This document shows positions 50,847 through 60,287 of a DNA stretch of 64,000 nucleotides, one piece after another. The stretch comes from Pseudomonas poae (GTDB lineage: Bacteria > Pseudomonadota > Gammaproteobacteria > Pseudomonadales > Pseudomonadaceae), in the NCBI GenBank assembly GCA_028869255.1, contig CP110972.1:1617001-1681000 (forward strand). The letters run 5' to 3'. Within the stretch, counting starts at the first letter, position 1. Every line of letters begins with the position of its first letter. A program made the translations under genes and the position numbers. The notes beneath the pieces are model-generated. The model saw only the letters and a list, made by a program, of their open reading frames with translations, made no database searches and was not told the DNA's origin.

Positions 50847-50877
50847 ACAAAGGGGACCCGAGGGTCCCCTTTAATTT
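50847..50877 (+). terminator. Rho-independent terminator
   Basis: AAAGGGGACCC, loop GA, GGGTCCCCTTT followed by AATTT. Could end the acyl-CoA synthetase transcript or, on the other strand, the small ORF at 50915-51109. Confidence 0.75.
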
Positions 50878-50914
50878 GTCGTTGCGTGCTCTTTTTTTAT
50901 TATTGAGGGGCGGT

Positions 50915-51109
50915 CTATTGTTGTTTTTGGCAACCGTTACCCTTTACCGCTGTTTTGGATGACCCCCATCCGGGGTCAAGAGCAAACGTATTTTTTTGAG
51001 CGCTGATCTGCTTCTTCGTTATCGATCCAACCAGTGGGTAGCTACCTGAGGTAGTTTTATTTTTCTCTAACCGGTTGCGGGTTGCGGCACGCCGTACCCT
51101 GCGAAGCAC
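50915..51109 (-). CDS. Candidate 64-residue basic small protein
   Basis: GTG at 51109 with GGAG 5 bases upstream; ends at TAG 50915-50917. The protein is basic (starts LRRVRRAATRNRLEKN) with ITKKQISAQKNTFALDPGWG and a single Cys near the end. No signal or membrane segment and no family recognised. It lies in a 677-bp AT-rich gap between the REP/terminator and liuE; upstream, 51112-51376 is AT-rich and shows no gene. It could be a small real gene or a transfer remnant. Confidence 0.4.
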   Translation of the reverse strand: MLRRVRRAATRNRLEKNKTTSGSYPLVGSITKKQISAQKNTFALDPGWGSSKTAVKGNGCQKQQ

Positions 51110-51376
51110 ATCTTCTCCAAAAAAATCTGTTAGCTGCGTCTCTGCCGTGTTGTTTTTGTTATGTCAGAGTCGTTTCGTCTTATTTTTATTAGGTTTGGCG
51201 CTTTTTATTCTTGTTATGCCATAGAGATAGCAGAAGCCGTGCCAACTTTTAAAAATGCTTTAAAATCAATGTCTTAATTTTTATGTAAGAATTGCCCTGC
51301 AGCAAATACGACAAAATATGTTCCCGTGTTACTCGATGTGTAGCGGCGCGGTAACACATTGTCACGGCTGCGCTAC

Positions 51377-52276
51377 TCAAACGGCGTTACGCGCCTTGGC
51401 CACGCGCGATCCGGTAGCGCGGCCCAGCACCTGGCTGATGTGCGCGCCTGCACGAATCAATGCCTCCAGGTCGATACCGGTGTCGATACCCAGGCCATTG
51501 AGCAGGTACACCACATCTTCGGTGGCGACGTTACCGCTGGCGCCTTTGGCGTAAGGGCAGCCGCCAAGGCCCGCGATAGAGCTGTCGAACACATTGATAC
51601 CTTCGAGCAGGCTGGCGTAGATATTGGCGATGGCCTGGCCGTAGGTGTCATGAAAGTGGCCCGCCAGCTTGTCCCGTGGCACCAGCGCACCGACCGCCTC
51701 GAACAACCGCCGCGTGGCGCCCGCCGTGCCGGTGCCGATGGTGTCGCCCAGGGACACCTCATAGCAGCCCATGGCATACAGCTCCCGCGCCACTGCCGCC
51801 ACTTGTTCCGGCGCGATATCACCTTCGTAGGGGCAACCCAGCACACAGGACACATAGCCGCGCACGCTGATGCCGTGCTGCCTGGCCGCCGCCATGATCG
51901 GGGCAAAGCGTTCCAGGCTCTCGCTGATGGAGCAGTTGATATTGCGCTGGGAAAACGCCTCGGACGCGGCCGCAAACACCGCCACCTCCTTGACCCCGGC
52001 CGCCAACGCATCTTCAAACCCGCGCAGGTTGGGCGTCAGTGCGCCGTAGGTCACCCCCGGTTTGCGCTGGATCCGGGCAAAGACTTCAGCGGAACCGGCC
52101 ATCTGCGGCACCCATTTGGGCGACACAAAGCTGCCGACTTCGATATAGCTCACGCCGGCTGCGCTGAGGGCATCCACCAACTGGACCTTGTCGGCCACGC
52201 TGATCGGCTGGGCTTCGTTCTGCAAACCGTCGCGTGGGCCGACTTCTACCAGGCGTACGTGTGAGGGGAGGGGCAT
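51377..52276 (-). CDS. liuE: Hydroxymethylglutaryl-CoA lyase
   Basis: TIM-barrel lyase of 299 residues cleaving HMG-CoA to acetoacetate and acetyl-CoA, the last leucine-specific step. Motifs: [16 protein letters not shown] (metal Asp), [30 protein letters not shown] (metal HxH) and the signature [23 protein letters not shown] with its catalytic Cys. It follows liuR by 16 bases on the same strand, forming a liuRE unit apart from liuABCD. Confidence 0.96.
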   Translation of the reverse strand: MPLPSHVRLVEVGPRDGLQNEAQPISVADKVQLVDALSAAGVSYIEVGSFVSPKWVPQMAGSAEVFARIQRKPGVTYGALTPNLRGFEDALAAGVKEVAVFAAASEAFSQRNINCSISESLERFAPIMAAARQHGISVRGYVSCVLGCPYEGDIAPEQVAAVARELYAMGCYEVSLGDTIGTGTAGATRRLFEAVGALVPRDKLAGHFHDTYGQAIANIYASLLEGINVFDSSIAGLGGCPYAKGASGNVATEDVVYLLNGLGIDTGIDLEALIRAGAHISQVLGRATGSRVAKARNAV

Positions 52277-52292
52277 GGCAGCTACCTTCTGG

Positions 52293-52685
52293 TTAATGGC
52301 CGACCTGGTTCATGGTCTGCGCGAGGGCCTGGGTGCAGCGCTCTTCGGCGGTGTCGAGTTCCAGCTTCATCTGTTCGATATCCAGCAGTTGTTGCTCCAG
52401 CTGTTCGCGGCGCTCGGCAATCTTGGCGAGCATGCTGTTGAGCTGGATATGGTTGCCGCTGGTGGGGTCGTAGAGTTCGATCAGCTCGCGGCATTCGGCC
52501 AGGGAGAAACCGATGCGCTTGCCGCGCAGGATCAGCTTGAGGCTGACCTTGTCCCGCGCCGAGTAAATGCGCTCCTGGCCCCGGCGTTCCGGGGCCAGCA
52601 GGCCTTGTTCTTCATAGAAGCGAATGGCGCGGGTGGTGATGTCGAGCTCGCGGGCGAGGTCGGAGATACTGTAGGTCGTGCTCAT
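52293..52685 (-). CDS. liuR: MerR-family regulator of leucine/isovalerate catabolism
   Basis: A 130-residue MerR-type regulator: DNA-binding helix-turn-helix and wing in residues 1-70 ([20 protein letters not shown]), then a coiled-coil dimerisation helix ([20 protein letters not shown]) and no metal-binding cysteines. Start ATG 52685 (MSTTYSIS); an upstream TTG would add four residues. A LiuR-type box TTGACGTAAACGTCAA at 52727-52742 lies 42 bp upstream, pointing to autoregulation and control of liuABCD. Confidence 0.92.
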   Translation of the reverse strand: MSTTYSISDLARELDITTRAIRFYEEQGLLAPERRGQERIYSARDKVSLKLILRGKRIGFSLAECRELIELYDPTSGNHIQLNSMLAKIAERREQLEQQLLDIEQMKLELDTAEERCTQALAQTMNQVGH

Positions 52686-52726
52686 GGGGGCGCTCAAGAA
52701 GGTCTTGGCGCTAAGCTAATGGCAGG

Positions 52727-52742
52727 TTGACGTAAACGTCAA
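52727..52742. promoter_or_regulatory. LiuR-type box before liuR (TTGACGTAAACGTCAA)
   Basis: Arms TTGACGT and ACGTCAA with two central A bases; matches, apart from one or two bases, the sites near liuA and the acyl-CoA synthetase. Confidence 0.75.
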
Positions 52743-52757
52743 GGGCCTCACGTACTC

Positions 52758-52789
52758 TGTGGCGAGGGAGCAAGCTCCCTCGCCCCACA
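52758..52789. repeat. Short REP-like palindrome
   Basis: TGTGGCGAGGGAG and CTCCCTCGCCCCACA around CAAG. Lies between liuR's upstream box and the end of the LysR gene. Confidence 0.65.
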
Positions 52790-52795
52790 TGCCGG

Positions 52796-53731
52796 TCAGG
52801 ATTGCAGTTTATCCAGCTTCTTTTCGTGAGCCGTCACCTGCTGGCACAGCTCGATCATCTGTTCACGCATCCAACGGTTGGCCGGGTCCTGGTCGGTGCT
52901 CTCGTGCCAGTACAGGTGGGTTTCCACCGGCGGTACATCGTTGACCGGCAAGTTGAACCAGTGCAATTCGTGGCGCCGGGCGAAGCGCTCGGGCACGGTC
53001 ATCACCATGTCGGTCTGCTGCAGTACTTGCGAGGCCATCAGGTAATGCTGGGAGCGCAAGGCGATCTTGCGCTGGATGCCCATCTTGCCCAGGGCCAAGT
53101 CGACATGGCCCAGGCCGTTGCGGCGGCTGGAGATATGGATATGGGTCAACGACAGGTAGTCATCCAGGGTGAACTTGTCCTTGCCCGCCATCGGATGGCC
53201 CTTGCGCATCGCACACACGTAGCGGTCTTCCATCAGCTTGACGTGCCGCACCTGCGGGTCGGTGTTGAGCGGCGCATCCACGGCGAAATCCAGGCGCCCG
53301 GCGGCCAGCTCCTTGGTGGTTTCGCGGCGTTTGGACAGGAAACTCTCGATCACCACGGTCGGCGCCAGGCGGCGCAGGCGCTGGAACAACAACGGCAGAA
53401 TCACTGCCTCGGTGAGGTCGGTCATGCTGATGCGATAGGTCTTGGCCGCCTGTTGCGGGTTGAAAATCCGGCTTTCCTGCACCGACACCCGCAGCAACGA
53501 CAGCGCATTGCGCACCGGGCCGATGATGTTCTGCGCCATCGGCGTAGGCACCATGCCTTGGGCCGTACGCACGAACAGCGGGTCGTTGAAGGTCTCGCGC
53601 AGGCGTGCCAACGCGTTGGACACCGCCGGCTGAGTGATGCCGACGATCTGCCCGGCGCGGGTCAGGTTGGCTTCGGTGTAGATCGCGTCGAAGACGATAA
53701 AGAGGTTGAGGTCGACCTTGCTCAGATTCAT
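52796..53731 (-). CDS. LysR-family regulator (NodD/LinR-like)
   Basis: A 311-residue LysR protein with HTH in residues 1-65 (LTRAGQIVGITQPAVSNALA) and an effector domain of the NodD/MexT/LinR branch (AKTYRISMTDLTEAVILPLL; ELAAGRLDFAVDAPLNTDP). It is divergent from the acyl-CoA dehydrogenase, 151 bp apart, and probably regulates it. Effector unknown. Confidence 0.88.
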   Translation of the reverse strand: MNLSKVDLNLFIVFDAIYTEANLTRAGQIVGITQPAVSNALARLRETFNDPLFVRTAQGMVPTPMAQNIIGPVRNALSLLRVSVQESRIFNPQQAAKTYRISMTDLTEAVILPLLFQRLRRLAPTVVIESFLSKRRETTKELAAGRLDFAVDAPLNTDPQVRHVKLMEDRYVCAMRKGHPMAGKDKFTLDDYLSLTHIHISSRRNGLGHVDLALGKMGIQRKIALRSQHYLMASQVLQQTDMVMTVPERFARRHELHWFNLPVNDVPPVETHLYWHESTDQDPANRWMREQMIELCQQVTAHEKKLDKLQS

Positions 53732-53882
53732 GTCGTTGCGCTCTTATTGTTAGGTGTCCATACGCCGATCATATATCGGTGATGAATGTTAATACACGCC
53801 GAGAATAGGCTAGGTAAATTATCAACGCTGTTCTAGCATCGATTGCATGACCTAAACAACCTCTCCAAGAAGGGAGCTGCTC

Positions 53883-55112
<1,230 letters not shown>

Positions 55113-55140
55113 GCCCCGAGGCCCGACTCGCGTCTCTTAA

Positions 55141-55310
55141 TGTGGCGAGCGGGCCTATGTGGCGAGCGGGTTTGTGTGGCGAGCGGGCTTGCCCGCGTTG
55201 GGCGGCGAAGCCGCCCCAAAACCAAACGCCGCGGTGCGCCTGAAAAAATCTGGTGGACCAGGGATGGGGCTGCTGCGCAGCCCAACGCGGGCAAGCCCGC
55301 TCGCCACACA
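55141..55310. repeat. REP array with three tandem left arms
   Basis: TGTGGCGAGCGGG occurs three times at 16-17 base intervals (55141, 55158, 55174) before one GCTTGCCCGC stem and the GGGCGGCGAAGCCGCCC stem; a complementary right arm (GCAAGCCCGCTCGCCACA) ends at about 55309. The 234-bp gap 55113-55346 holds no gene. Confidence 0.8.
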
Positions 55311-55346
55311 AGCCCTCAAGCCACACAAGCCCGTTCGCCTGCCTTG

Positions 55347-56675
55347 TCAGTACACCCAAACCTCTACCCGCCGATTCTTGATCCGCCCCTCATCCGCCGT
55401 GTTCGCCGCCACCGGCATCTGCGCACCAAACCCACGAATATCCTTCAGCACCACGCCGTTCTTCACCAGCTCACGGCGTACCGCCATCGCCCTTAACTTG
55501 GATAGCAGTGCCGCCCGCTGCGGGTCGTTCTTGGCATCACCAAAGCCCACCAGCGTCACCTGCTTATCCAGCTTGTTGTCGCTTTTCAGGTACGCCACCA
55601 CCCGCTGCAAATCCTGACGCGCTTTGTTATCCAGGCTGGCGCTGCCTTCCTCGAAACGAAAGTTCACGGTCAAACGCTGGGCATCACGCGCAATGGCCTG
55701 GTAGTCCTCAGGCATCGACGGGCGTGGCTCCACGGCCATCGCCTGCACCTGCTGCGCGATAAACCCATTCGCGGCAACAATCGCCTGGCCCTTGCTGCTT
55801 TGGGTAAAGTCCACCAGCGCCTTGGCCCACGGGTTGCGCGCCGACGGCGGCAGGTAAAAGAACAAACGGCGGGACAGCGGGTAATCCTCGGTGGCAATCA
55901 GGCTGTTGAGCGGCAACATCGGTTGCGAGTCGCCATCGACAATCGCCACCGCCTTGGCCTGGCGCACATAGGGCAGGCCGATAAAACCGATGCCCTGCGG
56001 GTCCTGGCTCACGGCATCTGACAATTGCTCGCTGGACTCAAAACGCTTGGCGGGCGCCATGGGTTTGCCGCGTCGGTTCAGCACCAGTTCCTTGAAGGTA
56101 TCGTAGGTGCCGGATTGATCATCCCGTGCATACAAATGAATGGGCCCGCCGACGCCGCCCAGTGCCTCCCATGTGCTGATTTCGCCGTTGAACAGCTGCG
56201 CCAGTTGCTCGGTGGTCAGGGTGTTCAGCGGGTTTTGCGGGTTGAGGATGATTGCCAGGCCGTCGATGGCGATCACCTGTTCGGCCTCGGGGCTTTTCAG
56301 GTCGCCAAGCGGTTCAAGGTCTACCAGCTCGCTGTTCTTGATCGGGCGTGAAGACGCGGCGAGGTCGGCACTGGCGTTTTTCAGCGCAGCGAACCCGGTG
56401 CTGGACCCGTGGGCGGCCACCTCGATGGTCACGGTTTTGCCCTGGCGCGTCTTGCCGATCACCCGCTGTTCATTGGCGCCGTCGGTGGGTTCACTGTGCA
56501 CGCCCTGTAAGCCCTGGTGCTCCATCAGCCCCTTGACCAGTGCGGGCCCGAGCGCGGCGCCGATGGTGTTCGAGCCCTGGAGGCGTAACGCAGGGCCTTG
56601 GTCGGGAACGGGAAGGGCAGCAGCCACAGCGGGGAGGGTGATCGCGCAACACAGGAACAGAACGCGCAGCATCAT
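55347..56675 (-). CDS. PstS-like phosphate-binding protein fused to an OmpA domain
   Basis: A 442-residue exported protein. Signal peptide MMLRVLFLCCAITLPAVAAA; a phosphate-binding-protein-like (PstS) domain to about residue 305 (LQGSNTIGAALGP; AHGSSTGFAALKNASADLAA; QSGTYDTFKELVLNRRGKP; GIGFIGLPYVRQA); then an OmpA/MotB peptidoglycan-binding domain (about 325-442; VTLVGFGDAKNDPQRAALLS; RRVEVWVY). The OmpA part would tether it to the cell wall in the periplasm, so it may be a sensor or scavenging protein rather than an ABC-transporter component. No pst transporter genes are near. Confidence 0.86.
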   Translation of the reverse strand: MMLRVLFLCCAITLPAVAAALPVPDQGPALRLQGSNTIGAALGPALVKGLMEHQGLQGVHSEPTDGANEQRVIGKTRQGKTVTIEVAAHGSSTGFAALKNASADLAASSRPIKNSELVDLEPLGDLKSPEAEQVIAIDGLAIILNPQNPLNTLTTEQLAQLFNGEISTWEALGGVGGPIHLYARDDQSGTYDTFKELVLNRRGKPMAPAKRFESSEQLSDAVSQDPQGIGFIGLPYVRQAKAVAIVDGDSQPMLPLNSLIATEDYPLSRRLFFYLPPSARNPWAKALVDFTQSSKGQAIVAANGFIAQQVQAMAVEPRPSMPEDYQAIARDAQRLTVNFRFEEGSASLDNKARQDLQRVVAYLKSDNKLDKQVTLVGFGDAKNDPQRAALLSKLRAMAVRRELVKNGVVLKDIRGFGAQMPVAANTADEGRIKNRRVEVWVY

Positions 56676-56761
56676 GCCGGCACCTTCTTAAGCCAAAGGG
56701 AGTGCCGCGAGATTAAGTCAGTTGGGTTTCAATAATATGACTGGCACACCGCAAGCCTGAA

Positions 56762-56849
56762 TGTGGGAGCGGGCTTGCCCGCGATAGCGGTGTATCAGCA
56801 AGCCACTTTTCACCTGCCTACCGCAATCGCAGGCAAGCCAGCTCCCACA
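56762..56849. repeat. REP pair of the GTGGGAGCGGGC family
   Basis: TGTGGGAGCGGGCTTGCCCG at the left and CAGGCAAGCCAGCTCCCACA at the right, arms imperfect. Between xthA and the PstS-OmpA gene. Confidence 0.85.
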
Positions 56850-56862
56850 CTGGACGGTGTTG

Positions 56863-57674
56863 TCAGCTCAATTCAAGCCAGATCGGCGCATGGTCCGAGG
56901 GTTTTTCCAAACCGCGCAGCTCGTAATCCACGCCCGCATCCTTGACCCGCGACAGCAGGCCGTTGGACGCCATGATCACGTCAATGCGCAGCCCGCGCTT
57001 GGGTTCATCTTCAAACCCGCGACTGCGGTAGTCGAACCAGCTGAAGCGGTCGGCCACCTCGGGGTTCAAGTGGCGAAAGCTGTCCACCAGGCCCCAGTTC
57101 TTCAGGCGCGCCATCCACTCGCGTTCTTCGGGCAGGAAGCTGCACTTGCCGGTCTTCAACCAGCGCTTGGCGTTGTCGGCGCCGATGCCGATGTCGCAGT
57201 CTTCCGGGGAAATGTTCACGTCGCCCATCACCACCAGCGCCTGGTCATTGCTGAACTGGCTTTCCAGCAGATGCTGCAAATCTTCGTAGAAGCGCTGCTT
57301 GGCCGGGAACTTGGTGGGGTGGTCGCGGCTTTCGCCCTGGGGAAGTAGCCGTTCATGATGGTGACCGGGTTGCCGTTTTCATCGGCGAACGTGCCCCAGA
57401 TAAAACGGCGCTGGGCGTCTTCTTCATCGCCGGCAAAGCCTTTGTGCACACTCAAGGCCTCTTTGCGCGAGAGCAGGGCCACGCCGTAGTGGCCTTTTTG
57501 CCCGTGGTAATACACGTGATAGCCCAGGGCTTGTACTTCGGCCAGGGGGAACTGGTCATCGTGAACCTTGGTTTCCTGCAGGCCGATCACGTCGGGCTGG
57601 TGCTTTTCAATCAGCGCCGCCAGCTGATGAGGGCGGGCGCGCAGCCCGTTGATATTGAAGGAGACGATTTTCAT
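56863..57674 (-). pseudogene. xthA: Exonuclease III, frame broken in a C run
   Basis: DNA-repair AP endonuclease and 3' exonuclease. First frame: [20 protein letters not shown], active-site Glu in [10 protein letters not shown], to TIMNGYFP. Second frame: [24 protein letters not shown] sequence, [31 protein letters not shown] and catalytic [10 protein letters not shown]. One C is missing from the run complementary to 57339-57342; restoring it reads [12 protein letters not shown] and gives 270 residues, the family length. All catalytic residues remain across the two parts, so a sequencing error is likely. Confidence 0.93.
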
Positions 57675-57844
57675 GGTCGGCAGTCCAGTCCTGGCAAAAG
57701 GGCGATGCTAGCCGACAAGTCGGGCGGGGGCCAGCGTGGCGGTAGGGCGGATGCACTGCTAATGTCTGGGAACGACTGGAGCTGCGTAGGTTCGTACCCA
57801 TAAGAACGCCATCCTTTTCAGTGGCGCCCAGGGAGATTGACTGT

Positions 57845-58495
57845 ATGCCTGAAACCTCGACTGCCATTGCCGAAATCCGCTTGCTCAACAGCGGCTATTC
57901 CCGCGAGGCTCGCTCCCTGTTGTATCAGGCCTATCGGCACGAGCCGACCTTCGCCTATATCTTCGAGGCCGAGCGCCCAGGCTATGAGCAGCGAGTGCGC
58001 GCCACCGTGCGGGAGTTGGTCAAGCAGCATTTCTTCCAGAAACTGCCGGCCATCGGCCTGTTCGTCAACGATCGGCTGATCGGCATCGCGCTGATCGCGC
58101 CACCGCAACGGCGTTTGGGGATTACCGAGAGCTGGGCCTGGCAACTGCGCATGTGGCTGAGCACCGGTGTACGCGGCACCCGGCGCTATCTGGAATACCA
58201 TTACGCCGTGTTGGCCTGCCTGCCCAGCGAATCGGTGCATGTGTTGCCGCTGCTGGGCATTCATCCGCAATTCCAGGGCAAGCATTACGGTGAACAACTG
58301 CTGGAAGCGGTTCACAACTGGTGCGCCGAAGACCCGCACTCATCCGGAGTGGTGCTGGATACCGGCAATTCACGCTATCTGGAGTTTTATAAGCGCCAGG
58401 GCTACGAGGAAATCGGCGAGGTCGCTGTAGGACCAATTCTGGAACATGTTTTTTTTCATCCCAACCCCCAAGTCCTACAGGCTACAACGGCTTAA
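57845..58495 (+). CDS. GNAT-family acetyltransferase
   Basis: A 216-residue acetyltransferase. The acetyl-CoA site follows VLPLLGIHPQFQGKHYGEQLL (Q/RxxGxG/A motif present as QGKHYG) and SGVVLDTGNSRYLEFYKRQGYEE closes the fold. ATG 57845 follows AGGGAG; a GTG at 57821 is in frame but has no clear site. Located between xthA and tamAB as in other pseudomonads. Substrate unknown. Confidence 0.85.
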   Translation: MPETSTAIAEIRLLNSGYSREARSLLYQAYRHEPTFAYIFEAERPGYEQRVRATVRELVKQHFFQKLPAIGLFVNDRLIGIALIAPPQRRLGITESWAWQLRMWLSTGVRGTRRYLEYHYAVLACLPSESVHVLPLLGIHPQFQGKHYGEQLLEAVHNWCAEDPHSSGVVLDTGNSRYLEFYKRQGYEEIGEVAVGPILEHVFFHPNPQVLQATTA

Positions 58496-58559
58496 ATCAG
58501 AATTTTTCAGAAATGTCTGAGTTCTAAGACCCTCCCCAGCTCGTGTAGCATCCGCGCCT

Positions 58560-60287
58560 ATGAAGTTTCCAGGAAGATTTACCAGCGGCTTGGTTCTGCT
58601 GTTCACAAGCTGTGGCGCATTTGCGCAGAGCGAATTGGACGTGCGGATCAAGCCCTCAAACGACGCGTTGAAAGCCAATATCGAAGGCTATATCGGCGGG
58701 GTGGGCGATCGTGATGAAGAAGCCTTGCTGCGGTTCAGCCGTGGCGCCGAGGAGCAGGCGCGCAAAGCGGCCCAGGCTCTGGGCTTCTACCAGCCACAGA
58801 TCAACAGCGATGTGAAGGGCGGCAAGAACCCGCGCCTGATCCTCACTATCGACCCCGGCGAGCCGGTGCATTTGCGTAACGTGACCATTCGGGTCGACGG
58901 CCAGGCCTCGGACCTCAAGGCGTTTCGCGTGCCTGCCAGCGACGACCTCAAATCCGGCGCCGTGCTCAATCATGGCCACTACGAAGACGCCAAGCGTCTG
59001 ATCCAGAACCAGGCTTCGCGCTACGGCTTTTTCAGCGGGCGCTTCACCCGCCAGAAACTCTCGGTAGACCCGCAAGCGGGCGTCGCCGATATCGAACTTA
59101 TCTATGACAGCGGCCCGCGTTACACCCTGGGCAAGGTCAGTTTTGCCGGCGATACGCCGTTTGATGAAGAGCTGCTGCAACGCATGGTGCCGTTTAAAGC
59201 CGGCGCACCCTACGATTCCGAACTGATCGCCGAACTCAACCAGAACCTGCAAGCCAGCGGCTTCTTCGAGGGCGTGCGCGTGGATGCAGCCCCGGCCGCC
59301 TCCAGCAATGATGTGATCCCGGTGGCGGTCAATCTGCAAACCCGCAAGCCACGCACCATGGGCCTGGGCCTCGGTTACTCGACCGACGTCGGCCCGCGTG
59401 GCAAGGCCAACTGGACGCGCCACTGGGTCAACCCGCAGGGCCACAGTTACGGCTGGGAAGCCGAACTGTCGGCGCCGCGCCAGAACGTCGGCCTGTGGTA
59501 CGACATTCCGCTGGACCCACCGCTCACCGATAAACTGCGCTTCGCCGGCGGTTATCAGAATGAAGAAATCGCCAACACCGACACCCTGAGTAAATTACTC
59601 ACCCTGGGCCCCGAATGGCACAGCAAGTTGCCCAGCGGTTGGACCCGGGTGATCTCGCTCAAGTACCAGCGCGAAGAATATCGCCTGGGCAATGACTCGG
59701 GCCTCAGTAACCTGGTGATGCCGGGGGTCAGCTATTCCTACCTGCGCAGTGATAACCGCATCGACCCGCACAATGGCTATCGCCTGATGTTCGACACCAA
59801 AGTCGCCAAAGAGGGCCTTGGGTCCGACACCAACTTGCTGTATGGCACGGCCACGATCAAGGGCCTGACTACGTTGTGGGACAACCACCGTTTCCTCGGC
59901 CGGGCGCAGTTCGGTGGCAGTGCCACCAACGGGTACAAGTCGGTGCCGCCGTCGCTGCGCTTCTTCGCCGGTGGCGACCAGAGCGTGCGGGGCTACGAGT
60001 ACCAGACATTGTCGCCAGAGAACGATCGCGGTGACCGTATCGGCGGCCGCTATATGGTCGCGTTGAGCGCCGAGTATCAATATTCCATCGCCGAAAAATG
60101 GCGGATCGCGACCTTTATCGACCAAGGCAACTCGTTTAACTCCCTGGAATTACCCAGCCTGAAAACCGGGGTCGGCGTGGGTGTACGTTGGGTTTCGCCG
60201 GTTGGGCCGATACGCCTCGACCTGGCCCACGCCCTCGAGGATCCGGGCGGCATTCGATTGCACTTTTCCATGGGGCCTGAGCTGTGA
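58560..60287 (+). CDS. tamA: TamA outer-membrane translocation protein
   Basis: Omp85-family protein of 575 residues. Signal peptide MKFPGRFTSGLVLLFTSCGAFAQ; three POTRA domains in the first ~270 residues (LILTIDPGEPVHLRNVTIRV, IELIYDSGPRYTLGKVSFAG); a 16-strand barrel with FFAGGDQSVRGYEYQTLSPE (the Omp85 loop 6 RGY motif). With TamB it forms the TAM complex for lipid or autotransporter handling at the outer membrane. Overlaps tamB by one base. Confidence 0.95.
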   Translation: MKFPGRFTSGLVLLFTSCGAFAQSELDVRIKPSNDALKANIEGYIGGVGDRDEEALLRFSRGAEEQARKAAQALGFYQPQINSDVKGGKNPRLILTIDPGEPVHLRNVTIRVDGQASDLKAFRVPASDDLKSGAVLNHGHYEDAKRLIQNQASRYGFFSGRFTRQKLSVDPQAGVADIELIYDSGPRYTLGKVSFAGDTPFDEELLQRMVPFKAGAPYDSELIAELNQNLQASGFFEGVRVDAAPAASSNDVIPVAVNLQTRKPRTMGLGLGYSTDVGPRGKANWTRHWVNPQGHSYGWEAELSAPRQNVGLWYDIPLDPPLTDKLRFAGGYQNEEIANTDTLSKLLTLGPEWHSKLPSGWTRVISLKYQREEYRLGNDSGLSNLVMPGVSYSYLRSDNRIDPHNGYRLMFDTKVAKEGLGSDTNLLYGTATIKGLTTLWDNHRFLGRAQFGGSATNGYKSVPPSLRFFAGGDQSVRGYEYQTLSPENDRGDRIGGRYMVALSAEYQYSIAEKWRIATFIDQGNSFNSLELPSLKTGVGVGVRWVSPVGPIRLDLAHALEDPGGIRLHFSMGPEL

